NCBI RefSeq assembly: GCF_001421965.1
Contig: NZ_LMLP01000001.1
Coordinates: 186,001 to 250,000, forward strand
DNA length: 64,000 bases
Direction of reading: 5' to 3'
Source of the DNA: Sphingomonas sp. Leaf67
GTDB lineage: Bacteria; Pseudomonadota; Alphaproteobacteria; Sphingomonadales; Sphingomonadaceae
The notes under the pieces were generated by a model. It saw nothing but the letters and a program-made list of their open reading frames with translations, ran no database searches and was not told where the DNA came from. Positions 8,056-16,706 of the stretch are shown here, piece after piece; position 1 is the first letter of the stretch, and every line of letters begins with the position of its first letter. The position numbers and the translations under genes were made by a program.

Positions 8056-10707
8056 TCAGAAACCAAACCGGGCACGCACACCGTAGAGTCGCGGCATCGC
8101 CGGGTACACCCCATATGTGCCGGTCTGTTCCGGAATCGCGAAGCCCGAAATATTGTAATATTGGTTCGTGATATTCTCGACGAAGAATTCAAGCTGCCTG
8201 CGACGATCGTCGGTCGCGATGCCGACCTTGCCGTTCAGCAGCGGATAGCCGTCATTGCCAACCGTGGTCGCGCCGGTGCCATCGCGGACGATCGACACGT
8301 CGCTATTGTAGCGCATATCGACATGGAACAGCGCGTTCAGCGTGCCGGTCAGGCGCGGTTGCCATGTCGCCGCGACCGTCACGACGTTACGCGGCTGGTT
8401 CAGGAACTGCCGCCCCTGCTGGTTCTGCAACGGAGTACCGCTGAAATCGTTATCGGCATCATAGGACGCATCGAGCAGCGTATAGCCCAGCCGGAAGGTC
8501 AGATCCCGGATCGGCTGAATCAGCGACTCCAGTTCGACCCCCTTGGCCGTCGACCGAGGCACGTTCTGCACCACGAAGCTGTTGCCGGCGAAGATCAGCG
8601 ACTGGAGCCCCTTGAACTTCTGGTAGAAGAACGCGGCGTTGAACGAGAATTGGCGGGTGACGCTGGTCTTGAACCCCAGTTCGTAGCTGTCGACGGTTTC
8701 GGCCCCGAATTCCAGGTCGGTGGCCTGTGCCCCGTCACCGCCCAGCACCGTCGTGTCGAAGCTTGCCTGATCGAGATTGTAGCCCCCCGATTTGAAGCCA
8801 CGGTCATAGCTGGCATAGCCCAGAATGTCAGGCGTCAGCTTGTAGGCCAGCTTGGCGGTGCCGGTCAGGCGGCTTTCCGAACGATCGTGCGTGTAGTTGC
8901 CGTTGAATTCGCTCGACACCGCCGGGTTGCAGCTCAGCAGGAACAGGTTCTGGAACAGCGCCGGGCTCGCCGCGCGGATCGCGTTGCGATAGGTGACCGC
9001 ACGCGGATCGTTGCCGAGGAAGAAGCCGCACGCCGCCGGGTTGCTGTTGACGCTCGCCGCCAGTTCCTTGCGCTCGTAATTATAGCGCAAGCCCAGCGTC
9101 AGCGAGAGCTGATCGGTGATGTTGACGATATTGTGCGTGAACAGCGCGAACGCGTTGGTATCGACCTGGAAATCGTCGTTGTTGTTGCCCTGTCCGGCGA
9201 CATTCGGCGTCAGCGGCGTGTTCAGATAGGTGAACAGTGCCGATCCGGGCGGGGCCGCCGCCTGCAATTGCGGGCTCTGGGCATAGAGCAGCTGACCGAA
9301 CAACGGCACCGTACCGGTCGGGAGCGCCGCGCCGCCCCGCAAGGCCGTCACCAGCTGGGTAAAGGTCGGCACGTTGAAACTGCCGAAAAACTGCGCCTGT
9401 CGCCCGATCCCGCCCGCCGAAGGCGGCTGCCCCAGCACGCCAGCCAGCAGCGTATCGACATAGCGGTTGGCGTCGTTGCCCAGCCGCACCGTATCGCGCA
9501 GCTGGAGCTTTTCGTTCAGGTAGAAGCCGCCGACGAGGAAATCGAGCTTCCCGTCGAACAACTGGCCCTGCAGGCGCACTTCCTGCGTGATATCGCGCAA
9601 CGACGAGCGATAGCCGTCGCGATAGGCGCGATCGATGCCCGAATAATCGATGTCTTGGTTCCGCAGCACCCGGAAATCGCGATAGGCGCTGATCGAGGTC
9701 AGCTTGAGGTCGCCAATATCGGCGTTGATTTCACCCGACACGCCCCAGTCGCGGACCGCCTCGCCATAGTCGCGGTTGGGCGATGCGGCCATGCGCCGGT
9801 CGGACGGCGCACCGGTATAGATGCCGGTGCGACCCTGTTGTGCGGCGATCGCCTGAATCGCCGGTGCCGTCGCCCCCCGCGTCCCGCTGACCACGCCGCA
9901 GCATTGTTCGTCGGTCTTGTAATAGTCCCCGATCAGCCGGAAGCTGAACGCCGAGGTGTCGTACAGCGCCTGGCCGCGAACGTACCAGCGGTTGATGTCG
10001 TTGAACGCACGGTCGGAGTTGACGTCCTCGATATAGCCGTCGCGCTTGCGATACCCACCGTCGACGCGCAGCGCGAGCTGTTCGGACACCGGCCCGGTCA
10101 AGGCGCCCTTCAGTTCATAGGCGTCGAAGTTGCCATACTCCCCCTCGACATAGCCACCGAGATCGAATTTGGGCATTGCCGTCGTTACCGACAGCGCACC
10201 CGCCGAGGTATTGCGCCCGAACAGCGTCCCCTGCGGCCCGCGCAACACCTCGACACGCTCGATTTCCGGCAGTTCGGCGATGGCGATACCGGCGCGCGAA
10301 CGGAACACGCCGTCGATGAAGACGCCGACCGCCGGTTCAAACCCCGGATTGTCGCCCGCCGTGCCGACGCCACGGATCGACAGCGACGTCGATACCGCCG
10401 ATGACTGGCCGGTGGTCGTCTGGAGCGACGGTGCAAGCTGTTCGAGGCCGCGAATGTCGCGGATACCGGCATCGTCGAGCAACTGCGCATTCACCGCGGT
10501 CACCGCGATCGGCACGTCCTGAATCGGTTCGGCGCGACGGTTGGCGGTGACGATGATCTCGTTCCCCCAATCGTCGTCGGCGGTCGTCGTGCCTTGCGAC
10601 TGGACGGCGGCGGGTTCGGTCGCGGGCGTTGCGGTCTGCGCGATCGTCGGGCTCGCCCCGGCGACCATCGATAGAGCGGTTGCGGCCAGCAATTGGAACT
10701 TCATCAT
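8056..10707 (-). CDS. TonB-dependent outer-membrane receptor
   Basis: The 883-aa product has a signal peptide (MMKFQLLAATALSMVAGASP, cleaved near residue 24). A TonB-box-like EIIVTANRR follows, then a plug domain (VPIAVTAVNA, LSIRGVGT, ERVEVLRGPQGTLFGRNTSAG) and a 22-strand-type barrel ending in Phe (RLYGVRARFGF), as expected for an outer-membrane protein. GGAGGAGGGG precedes the start. These receptors take up siderophores, sugars or other large ligands with energy from TonB-ExbBD. No transporter, regulator or degrading enzyme lies next to it, so the substrate cannot be told. It diverges from folE. Confidence 0.93.
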   Translation of the reverse strand: MMKFQLLAATALSMVAGASPTIAQTATPATEPAAVQSQGTTTADDDWGNEIIVTANRRAEPIQDVPIAVTAVNAQLLDDAGIRDIRGLEQLAPSLQTTTGQSSAVSTSLSIRGVGTAGDNPGFEPAVGVFIDGVFRSRAGIAIAELPEIERVEVLRGPQGTLFGRNTSAGALSVTTAMPKFDLGGYVEGEYGNFDAYELKGALTGPVSEQLALRVDGGYRKRDGYIEDVNSDRAFNDINRWYVRGQALYDTSAFSFRLIGDYYKTDEQCCGVVSGTRGATAPAIQAIAAQQGRTGIYTGAPSDRRMAASPNRDYGEAVRDWGVSGEINADIGDLKLTSISAYRDFRVLRNQDIDYSGIDRAYRDGYRSSLRDITQEVRLQGQLFDGKLDFLVGGFYLNEKLQLRDTVRLGNDANRYVDTLLAGVLGQPPSAGGIGRQAQFFGSFNVPTFTQLVTALRGGAALPTGTVPLFGQLLYAQSPQLQAAAPPGSALFTYLNTPLTPNVAGQGNNNDDFQVDTNAFALFTHNIVNITDQLSLTLGLRYNYERKELAASVNSNPAACGFFLGNDPRAVTYRNAIRAASPALFQNLFLLSCNPAVSSEFNGNYTHDRSESRLTGTAKLAYKLTPDILGYASYDRGFKSGGYNLDQASFDTTVLGGDGAQATDLEFGAETVDSYELGFKTSVTRQFSFNAAFFYQKFKGLQSLIFAGNSFVVQNVPRSTAKGVELESLIQPIRDLTFRLGYTLLDASYDADNDFSGTPLQNQQGRQFLNQPRNVVTVAATWQPRLTGTLNALFHVDMRYNSDVSIVRDGTGATTVGNDGYPLLNGKVGIATDDRRRQLEFFVENITNQYYNISGFAIPEQTGTYGVYPAMPRLYGVRARFGF

Positions 10708-10912
10708 GACATCCCCTCCTCCGCGCTGCCGATATCGATCCGGCTAACGCAGTTGGCATTTGGTGACGGAGCATCTATCCCGCGTCAACGGGCAACCTGC
10801 ATTCTCGGACAGCTTTTACCGGCGAACGGGTATGGAAGCCACAGTTGCGACTTTAAAGGCATTTCTCGCGGCGGATGCGAACAAGTTCGAATATCGGGAA
10901 TGGACGACAACG

Positions 10913-11536
10913 ATGTGTGACGCGAATGACGATGCCGCGACCGGCGACCTGATGGCATCGCCGCCGAAAATTCCCGTACCCGAGGACGTCGTGGAGGCGA
11001 TCCGCACCCTGATCCGCTGGACCGGCGAGGACCCGGCGCGCGAAGGGCTGATCGAAACCCCGCTGCGGGTTGCACGCGCATGGCGCGAATATACGCAGGG
11101 CTATGCCGACGATCCCGCCCGGCATCTCGAACGCGTGTTCGAGGAAGTCGGCGGCTATGACGAGATCGTCCTGCTGCGCGACATTCCGTTCCAGTCGCAT
11201 TGCGAGCACCATATGGCACCGATCGTCGGCCAGGCGCACATCGCCTATCTGCCCCGCGATCACGTCGTCGGTATCTCGAAGCTGGCGCGTGTGCTGCACG
11301 GCTATGCCCGGCGGTTGCAGGTGCAGGAACGCCTGACCGCCGAGGTGGCCGACTGCATCTGGAACGGCCTTAAACCGCGCGGCGTCGCAGTGGTGATCGA
11401 GGCGACGCACGGCTGCATGACCGCGCGCGGCGTGCGCACCCCCGGCGTCACCATGACCACCAGCCGCATGATGGGGGTGTTCCGCGACGACGAACGCAGC
11501 CGCAAGGAGGTGCTGGCGCTGATGGGACGCGGCTGA
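10913..11536 (+). CDS. folE: GTP cyclohydrolase I
   Basis: FolE opens the GTP ring to make dihydroneopterin triphosphate, the first step of folate synthesis. The conserved core runs from VEAIRTLIRWTGEDPAREGL to the end. Zinc ligands fit Cys97 and His100 in SHCEHHMAP and Cys168 in ATHGCMTARG. GISKLARVLHGYARRLQVQE and RTPGVTMTTSRMMG complete the signature. The start was set at 10913 (207 aa) because the family needs only a short N-terminal tail. The open frame reaches back to 10760 with ATGs at 10760 and 10832, and the ribosome site at 10913 is weak, so a longer N-terminus is possible. Confidence 0.93.
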   Translation: MCDANDDAATGDLMASPPKIPVPEDVVEAIRTLIRWTGEDPAREGLIETPLRVARAWREYTQGYADDPARHLERVFEEVGGYDEIVLLRDIPFQSHCEHHMAPIVGQAHIAYLPRDHVVGISKLARVLHGYARRLQVQERLTAEVADCIWNGLKPRGVAVVIEATHGCMTARGVRTPGVTMTTSRMMGVFRDDERSRKEVLALMGRG

Positions 11537-11570
11537 CGGAACGGGAGCGACCGGCCGACGTTTGCGCAGG

Positions 11571-12116
11571 ATGAACCGTCGCATCGCCCTGCTGATCCCG
11601 CTGGCGCTGGCCGCCTGTTCTTCCGAACCGCCCGCTTCCACGAATGCGACCCAGGCGGCGATGCCGGTCGGGTCGCTTGGCGGCGTCGATTCGGTGGCGG
11701 GCAGTGCCGTCGCGTCGACCCGCGGTGTCCCGACCTCACCGGCGCTCCATCCGGCGTCCGAATTGCAGCCGCTGGTCCATGACGATCTGAAGGATAAGGA
11801 TCTGCTCGGTTCGGGTTGCGCCTTCCACGCCGGTGCCGGCGCGCCGACGTTGTTGATGGTCCGGGACGAAGGCGACGGGCTGGTCAAATATAACAAGCGC
11901 TTCCACCGCATCACCGCCGCCACGCCGGGCCGGGAGGCGATAGAAGTCGGCGCGATCCTTGCCGGCGACGGCGTGTCGTTCACCCTTGCCCGTCAACCGG
12001 GCGATGCCATGCCATCGGGGGGATCGTCCCGCGCATGGCCCGCGACGCTGACGATGCGCACCGCCGACAGCGGCGAGCGCATCTATCGCGACGGTCGCTG
12101 GGAATGCGGCAGCTGA
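11571..12116 (+). CDS. putative lipoprotein of unknown function
   Basis: The 181-aa product starts with a lipoprotein signal (MNRRIALLIPLALAACSS, lipobox LAAC). A low-complexity Ala/Ser/Thr stretch to about residue 60 follows, then a small globular part with GSGCAFHAG and a C-terminal RIYRDGRWECGS. The C-terminal part resembles sphingomonad lipoproteins that read like a small beta domain, but no named family was recognised. It follows folE by 34 bases and may be co-transcribed. The ATG was preferred to an upstream in-frame TTG (11562) because it starts right at the signal peptide. Confidence 0.6.
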   Translation: MNRRIALLIPLALAACSSEPPASTNATQAAMPVGSLGGVDSVAGSAVASTRGVPTSPALHPASELQPLVHDDLKDKDLLGSGCAFHAGAGAPTLLMVRDEGDGLVKYNKRFHRITAATPGREAIEVGAILAGDGVSFTLARQPGDAMPSGGSSRAWPATLTMRTADSGERIYRDGRWECGS

Positions 12117-12163
12117 TCGCCGGGCGTTGCGTCATCGGCGATGGCATTCTACAGCGCGTCAAT

Positions 12164-12240
12164 GGCCTCGTAGCTCAGCTGGACAGAGCGCCGCTTTCCT
12201 AAAGCGGGCGTCGGGGGTTCGAGTCCCTCCGAGGCCACCA
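12164..12240 (+). tRNA. tRNA-Arg (anticodon CCT)
   Basis: A full cloverleaf is visible. The acceptor stem is GGCCTCG/CGAGGCC and the D-arm is GCTC...GAGC. The anticodon stem CCGCT/AGCGG encloses the loop TTCCTAA with anticodon CCT at 12198-12200. The T-arm has GGTTCGAGTCC, and an encoded CCA ends the gene at 12240. It reads the AGG codon. The stretch behind it was inspected for an integrase or a repeated tRNA end, and none was seen. Confidence 0.96.
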
Positions 12241-12326
12241 GTCATCGTCCACGATCCGCTGCGGTCGGCGAACCGGGTGTAACCGTCGCGATATCGCCCT
12301 GATCCTGCCGCCGACTGGAACCTGCC

Positions 12327-12776
12327 ATGCACGACCGTCCCGAGATGCTCCTGCCGAAAACGATACGATCGATCGCCAGTCGCAACGACAGCGAATGGGG
12401 CTGGCGACCGGACGCGATACCGCAGGTGGTCGATGCCGCCGAACAGGCAGGCCTGCTCAATATCGGTGGCCAATTGCAGTTCCGCATGCCGGGAGCCACG
12501 TGCGAATGCTATTGGGTCGAGGTCGACGCCGTGGCGCAGGAACCAAGGGGCCTGCGCTGGACCGAACGCGTCGCGCGCGCCGCCACCGTCGCCCGACAGC
12601 AGTTTGCGGACATCGGCAATCGGTACGACTTCCTTTCAGAAGGGCGCGACGCATTCCCCGCTGCGTTTCAGGCCTATGAGGCCAGTGCCAGCAACCTCGG
12701 CGACTGCCTCTGGTTCATCTGGTACGTCGAAGCCGACCGACCCCGACCGACATCCGTTCGCGCGTACTTGGGTTAA
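12327..12776 (+). CDS. uncharacterised 149-aa protein
   Basis: No family was recognised with confidence. The product is soluble, without signal peptide or membrane segment. It has an N-terminal helix (MLLPKTIRSIASRNDSEWGW), a central stretch that looks like beta strands (IGGQLQFRMPGATCECYWVE) and an aromatic-rich end (NLGDCLWFIWYVEA). Codon use and GC are like the neighbours. It sits just behind tRNA-Arg and its stop codon overlaps the convergent DUF1178 gene by 4 bases. An ATG at 12345 is an alternative start. The ribosome site is weak. Confidence 0.55.
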   Translation: MHDRPEMLLPKTIRSIASRNDSEWGWRPDAIPQVVDAAEQAGLLNIGGQLQFRMPGATCECYWVEVDAVAQEPRGLRWTERVARAATVARQQFADIGNRYDFLSEGRDAFPAAFQAYEASASNLGDCLWFIWYVEADRPRPTSVRAYLG

Positions 12777-13201
12777 TTCGCGCGTTCCGGCGGCACGACC
12801 GGCAACAGTAACGGCGCGACCGGCACGCCTTCCTCGACCAGTGCCTTCGCCTCGGCCCGGGTCGCCTGCCCATGGATCGTGGCCGGTTCGGCATCGCCGA
12901 CATGCATCGCCCGCGCGCGATCGGCAAAGGCGGTACCGACCCACTCGCTGTTCGACAGCGCCGCCTGTTGCGCCTGCGCCAAAGCCTGCAACGCCGCCTT
13001 CATTGCCTCGGGCGGCCGTCCGGCGGAGCGGCCGCCTTTCGGGCTGATATTGGGGGCCATCACCGCCTTCTCGATCGTGACGTCGTCGCAAAACGGACAG
13101 CGGATCAGCCCCTGCGCGCGTTGATCGACATAGGCACCGCTCGATGCGAACCACGCCTCGAACACATGCGCGTTGCTACAACGCAGGTCGAACACGATCA
13201 C
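12773..13201 (-). CDS. DUF1178 family protein
   Basis: The 142-aa product matches the DUF1178 pattern: MIVFDLRCSNAHVFEAWFAS at the start, then GLIRCPFCDDVTIEKAVMAP. Cys8, Cys35 and Cys38 with His12 form a zinc-ribbon-like site. The middle is a charged helix, and the function of the family is unknown. It is the last gene of the comF-grxC-nitrilase-DUF1178 operon and its ATG overlaps the nitrilase stop codon by 4 bases, so the two are probably translationally coupled. This gene order is common in alphaproteobacteria. Confidence 0.88.
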   Translation of the reverse strand: MIVFDLRCSNAHVFEAWFASSGAYVDQRAQGLIRCPFCDDVTIEKAVMAPNISPKGGRSAGRPPEAMKAALQALAQAQQAALSNSEWVGTAFADRARAMHVGDAEPATIHGQATRAEAKALVEEGVPVAPLLLPVVPPERAN

Positions 13202-14022
13202 GCGACGATCCCGACCGGCGGGATCGTCCGGCGATGCGCCAGCACCGGTATCCGCGCGCGCACCGCATCGACCTGCGCCGGATCGATATCGACGAACCCG
13301 ACCCCGGCCGCCTCACCCATGTCGAGCATCACCTTGCCCCACGGATCGATGACCAGCGAATGACCGAAGGTCGTGCGGCCGTCCGCATGCTGCCCGGTCT
13401 GTGCCGCGGCGACGACGAACGCCCCCGCCTCAATCGCCCGCGCGCGCAGCAGCACATGCCAATGCGCCTGCCCGGTCGGGACGGTGAATGCCGCCGGCAC
13501 CGACAGCAGCGTCGCACCGGCATCGGCCAATGCCCGGAACAGGTCGGCAAAGCGCAGATCGTAACAGATCGCCAGTCCGACCTGCCCGACCGGCGTGGCG
13601 ACGACGCTGGCGCTTTCGCCCGGCGCATAGCTTGCCGATTCGCGCCAGCTTTCACCCGTTGGCAGCGTCACGTCGAACAAATGCAGCTTGTCGTACCGCG
13701 CCCGGATCGCGCCGGCCGGATCGATCATATAGCCGCGATTGGCGAGTCGCCCGTCGGCCAGCCGGATCGCCAGCGACCCGAGATGAACCCAGATGCCGGA
13801 CTGTGCCGCTGCCGCGCAGACCACCCGCAATACCGGATCGGTGTCCTCGGTCGCGATCGACGCGGCGGCACGGTCGCGGTCGCGGTCGATCAACCCCGAC
13901 ATTTCGGGGGTGAACAGCATCGCTGCGCCGCCCGCCGCCGCCCGTTCGATCGCATCCACCAGCACCGCTGCATTGGCGTGCGGGTCGGTCCCCGCCGTCA
14001 TCTGAAGCAGCGCAAGCTTCAT
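13198..14022 (-). CDS. carbon-nitrogen hydrolase (Nit family)
   Basis: The 274-aa nitrilase-superfamily protein has the full catalytic triad: Glu40 in LFTPEMS, Lys112 in RYDKLHLFDV and Cys153 in GLAICYDLRF. Sequence around the triad fits the Nit1/Nit2 branch, whose members remove amide groups from deaminated glutathione or omega-amides. The neighbour grxC encodes glutaredoxin, which makes a glutathione-repair role reasonable but unproven. It overlaps grxC by 4 bases upstream and DUF1178 by 4 bases downstream. Confidence 0.9.
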   Translation of the reverse strand: MKLALLQMTAGTDPHANAAVLVDAIERAAAGGAAMLFTPEMSGLIDRDRDRAAASIATEDTDPVLRVVCAAAAQSGIWVHLGSLAIRLADGRLANRGYMIDPAGAIRARYDKLHLFDVTLPTGESWRESASYAPGESASVVATPVGQVGLAICYDLRFADLFRALADAGATLLSVPAAFTVPTGQAHWHVLLRARAIEAGAFVVAAAQTGQHADGRTTFGHSLVIDPWGKVMLDMGEAAGVGFVDIDPAQVDAVRARIPVLAHRRTIPPVGIVA

Positions 14023-14276
14023 GCGTTCAGCAGCGCATCCAGCTTGCCTGCGCGTTCCAGCGCCGCCAGATCGTCCGACCCGCCAACATGGGTATCGCCG
14101 ACGAAGATCTGCGGCACCGTCGTCCGGCCGTTCGATCGCGCCAGCATCTCCTGCCGCTGCGGCCCGCCCATGGTAATATCGATCTCTTCATAGGCTGCGC
14201 CCTTTTCATCGAGCAGCCGCTTGGCGCGCGTGCAATAGGGGCAGAACGCCTTCGTGTAGATGAGGATACTGGTCAT
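14019..14276 (-). CDS. grxC: glutaredoxin 3
   Basis: This 85-aa dithiol glutaredoxin reduces disulfides and glutathione-mixed disulfides. The active site CPYC (Cys12, Cys15) lies in YTKAFCPYCTRAKRLL. The cis-Pro motif TVPQIFVG and the glutathione-binding GGSDDL are present. The length is that of GrxC. It is in an operon with comF (31 bases upstream) and the nitrilase (4-base overlap). Confidence 0.94.
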   Translation of the reverse strand: MTSILIYTKAFCPYCTRAKRLLDEKGAAYEEIDITMGGPQRQEMLARSNGRTTVPQIFVGDTHVGGSDDLAALERAGKLDALLNA

Positions 14277-14307
14277 GCTGCTGAGGTGTGGCCGGCGACC
14301 GGGCTTG

Positions 14308-15072
14308 TCAATCGTCCGGACCGACGACCCGTGCCCAGCACAGGATCATGACGCGCTCCGCACCCGCCGCGCGCAGCACCCTTGCACAGGCCGCGACCGT
14401 CGCGCCGCTGGTGTGGACGTCGTCGATCAGGACCACCGACTGACCGGTGACCCGCGCCGGATCGACCATGACGAATGCGCCGCGCACCGCCTGTGCACGC
14501 TTGCGGCTGTTCATGCCCTTGAGCGGCGGGGTGGCGCGGGTTCGCCGCAGCACGTCGCGCGCAACCGGCACACCTGACAGCCGCGACAATCCGGCTGCGA
14601 TCAACAGCGCCTGATTATAGCCGCGCGTCCATAACCGCCGCCGGTGCAACGGCACCGGCACGAGCAGCGTCGCATCGCTCGCCAGATGGCGGTGCATCAA
14701 CCGCGCCATCGTCGTCGCCAGCGCCAGCCGTCCACCATATTTCAGCTTCAGCGCGACATCGCGCGCCACCGGGCCATAGGCGACGGCAGCCCGCAGCCCG
14801 TCATGCGCCGGTGGCCGGATGAGGCACGGCGCGCATCGCAGACCCGGTCCCCGATCGATCGCGAACGGCGCGCCGCAGGTGACGCAGGCCGGATCGCCGA
14901 GAAAGCGCAATGCCGACCAGCATAGCGCGCAGAACCGATGGTCCGCCTCGACCACCTCGCCACAGCCCGGACAGCGCGGCGGCAGCGCCAGCGCGACCAG
15001 CCGGGTCAGTGCGGCGACGGGGGCGCGGGCGAGCAGCATCGCCCCCTTGTCGCCGCCCACGCCGCCCGGCAC
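14308..15072 (-). CDS. comF: ComF family phosphoribosyltransferase-like protein
   Basis: ComF proteins help take up or process transforming DNA and have a phosphoribosyltransferase fold. The 254-aa product has an N-terminal zinc-binding part with Cys pairs in PPRCPGCGEV, FCALCW, CVTCGAPF and CAPCL. The PRTase domain follows, with LVPVPLHRRRLWTRGYNQA and the nucleotide loop VVLIDDVHTSGAT. An ATG 11 codons inside (15039) is an alternative start. It begins the comF-grxC-nit-DUF1178 operon, and its start lies only 10 bases from that of the divergent methyltransferase. Confidence 0.9.
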   Translation of the reverse strand: MPGGVGGDKGAMLLARAPVAALTRLVALALPPRCPGCGEVVEADHRFCALCWSALRFLGDPACVTCGAPFAIDRGPGLRCAPCLIRPPAHDGLRAAVAYGPVARDVALKLKYGGRLALATTMARLMHRHLASDATLLVPVPLHRRRLWTRGYNQALLIAAGLSRLSGVPVARDVLRRTRATPPLKGMNSRKRAQAVRGAFVMVDPARVTGQSVVLIDDVHTSGATVAACARVLRAAGAERVMILCWARVVGPDD

Positions 15073-15082
15073 AAGCAGCCGC

Positions 15083-15913
15083 GTGACCGCCCCCGACCTC
15101 TTCGCCCGCCATCGCCGCCGCCTGCACCGCGACCGCGCCCAGCCCGGCTTCGCGCGCGCCGATTTCCTGCATCGTTACATGCTGGAGGGGATCGAGGAAC
15201 GGTTGCAGGCGGTGACCCGTCAGTTCACCGACGTGCTCGACCTCGGTTGCCACGATGCCGCCTTCACGCCCCCGGCGGGTACCCGCATCGCACGACTCGA
15301 TCCGGGCTTCGCCTTCGCGCGGGCGGCAGGCGGCGTGCAGGGCGACGAGGATCGGTTGCCGTTCGCCGATGGAGCCTTCGATCTGGTGGTGTCGGTCGGG
15401 GTGCTGGACAGCGTCAACGACCTGCCCGGCGCGCTGACGCTGATCCGGCGGACGCTGCGCCCCGACGGCCTGTTCCTCGCCGCCTTTACCGGCGGGCGGA
15501 CGCTATCGACGCTGCGCCAGTCGCTGTTGACGGCCGAGGCCGATCGGCCGGCTGCGCGGGTCCATCCACAAATCGACCTGCGGTCGGCGGGCGACCTGCT
15601 GGTCCGCGCCGGCTTTGCCTTGCCGGTCGCCGATTCGGAAACGCTGACGGTGCGTTATGCCGGCATGGGCAAGCTGGTCGACGATCTGCGCGGCATGGGT
15701 ACGACCGGCCTGCTCGAACCTGCCCCGCTCGGCCGGGCCGGGCTGATGGCAGCGGCCAGCGCCTTTGCCGATCGCGCCGATGCCGATGGCCGGACCGCCG
15801 AGCAGTTCGAGGTGATCTACCTGACCGGCTGGGCCCCCGCCCCCAGCCAGCCGCAACCGGCCCGTCGCGGCAGCGCCACCGCCTCGCTCGCGGACACGCT
15901 GCGGCCCAGATAG
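15083..15913 (+). CDS. SAM-dependent methyltransferase (BioC/NDUFAF5-like)
   Basis: The 276-aa class I methyltransferase has SAM motif I as VLDLGCHDAAF and motif II/III regions in LPFADGAFDLVVSVGVLDSV and LRPDGLFLAAFTGG. The start is set at the GTG at 15083 because its sequence (TAPDLFARHRRRLHRDRAQ) is how alphaproteobacterial relatives of human NDUFAF5 begin. NDUFAF5 modifies an arginine in a complex I subunit; BioC methylates malonyl-ACP. No biotin genes are near. The motif I glycine pattern is shortened (GCHDA in place of GxGxG), typical of this branch. The stop codon abuts the end of the convergent mutT gene. Confidence 0.82.
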   Translation: MTAPDLFARHRRRLHRDRAQPGFARADFLHRYMLEGIEERLQAVTRQFTDVLDLGCHDAAFTPPAGTRIARLDPGFAFARAAGGVQGDEDRLPFADGAFDLVVSVGVLDSVNDLPGALTLIRRTLRPDGLFLAAFTGGRTLSTLRQSLLTAEADRPAARVHPQIDLRSAGDLLVRAGFALPVADSETLTVRYAGMGKLVDDLRGMGTTGLLEPAPLGRAGLMAAASAFADRADADGRTAEQFEVIYLTGWAPAPSQPQPARRGSATASLADTLRPR

Positions 15914-15914
15914 G

Positions 15915-16301
15915 TTAGACAAGCGCTTCGAGCAGGCCGATCAGCGGCCGGTCGGCGGGTGGCATGGCCAACGCATGCAGCTGCACCGGCCGCAGCCATC
16001 GCAGCGCGGTCGCATGGCGCGCGACCGGCATCCCCTGCCATTTGCGCAGGGCGTACAGCAGCAGCAGCAGATGCCGATCGCCCAGCGGTTCGCTGGCAAA
16101 GGCGGCAGGCGCGAGGCAGCTGTGATCGACGACGATCCCCAGTTCCTCGTCCAGTTCGCGGACCAGCGCCGCCTCCGGCGTCTCGCCGGGTTCGATCTTG
16201 CCGCCGGGAAATTCCCACAGACCGGACATCGCCGTTCCCGGCGGACGTTGCTGGACCAGCACGCGGCCATCGCCGTCGATCATCGCGGCGGCGCTCACCA
16301 T
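15915..16301 (-). CDS. mutT: NUDIX hydrolase, MutT type (8-oxo-dGTP)
   Basis: The Nudix box is intact: GGKIEPGETPEAALVRELDE followed by ELGI, preceded by QQRPPGTAMSGLWEFPG, which is typical of MutT enzymes that remove oxidised dGTP from the nucleotide pool. The open frame reaches back to 16367, but the ATG at 16301 gives 128 aa, almost the length of E. coli MutT (129), and begins at the first strand. Neither start has a clear ribosome site. It diverges from the pilin genes and converges on the methyltransferase with a 1-base gap. Confidence 0.88.
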   Translation of the reverse strand: MVSAAAMIDGDGRVLVQQRPPGTAMSGLWEFPGGKIEPGETPEAALVRELDEELGIVVDHSCLAPAAFASEPLGDRHLLLLLYALRKWQGMPVARHATALRWLRPVQLHALAMPPADRPLIGLLEALV

Positions 16302-16384
16302 CAGGAAATTGGAGTTCCGAGTCGACAATTTCTTAACCTCCTGCGCCGTAGGGATCGGTCCGGTCATAGCGGAGTAGGTGATCC

Positions 16385-16576
16385 ATGCGATGCACGCTGC
16401 GCCTGTTGCGCGGTCTTTGGCGGGATCGGCGCGGGGCCACCGCCATAGAATATGGCATCCTCCTCGCCATGATTGCCGTCGCGATCTCTGCCGCCGTCGC
16501 CGGGCTGGGCGATGTGAACGGCGGCATCTGGAATAGCGTCGCGACCAACGTCATTGCACACAGCCGGATCGGTTAA
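16385..16576 (+). CDS. Flp/Fap-type pilin 1
   Basis: This 63-aa prepilin has a short basic leader (MRCTLRLLRGLWRDRRG), a cleavage site before ATAIEYGILLAMIAVAISAA and a hydrophobic core, the pattern of Flp type IVb pilins. In such proteins a prepilin peptidase cuts after the Gly and the Glu at position +5 is needed for assembly; both are present. A GGAG lies 10 bases upstream. A second pilin follows after 130 bases. No tad/cpa assembly genes are in this window. Confidence 0.88.
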   Translation: MRCTLRLLRGLWRDRRGATAIEYGILLAMIAVAISAAVAGLGDVNGGIWNSVATNVIAHSRIG

Positions 16577-16706
16577 CCATCAAAATATCGCCGGTAACCG
16601 TTCTGCTTAAAACTTTATCAACCGAGTTCTTCCTACTGTCCGCATGCTGACCGGGCATCGTCCGAACGGCCGGGAAATTGAAGTACGCAGAACCATGGAG
16701 ACCCAG

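Noticed and set aside
7606..10404. 932-codon open frame opposite the TonB receptor gene
   Set aside because: Antisense to a clear receptor; composition is that of a GC-rich shadow (Arg/Gly/Ala), without start signals.
12164..12240. Integration site of a mobile element at tRNA-Arg
   Set aside because: No integrase next to it, no repeat of the tRNA 3' end seen downstream, and normal base use follows.
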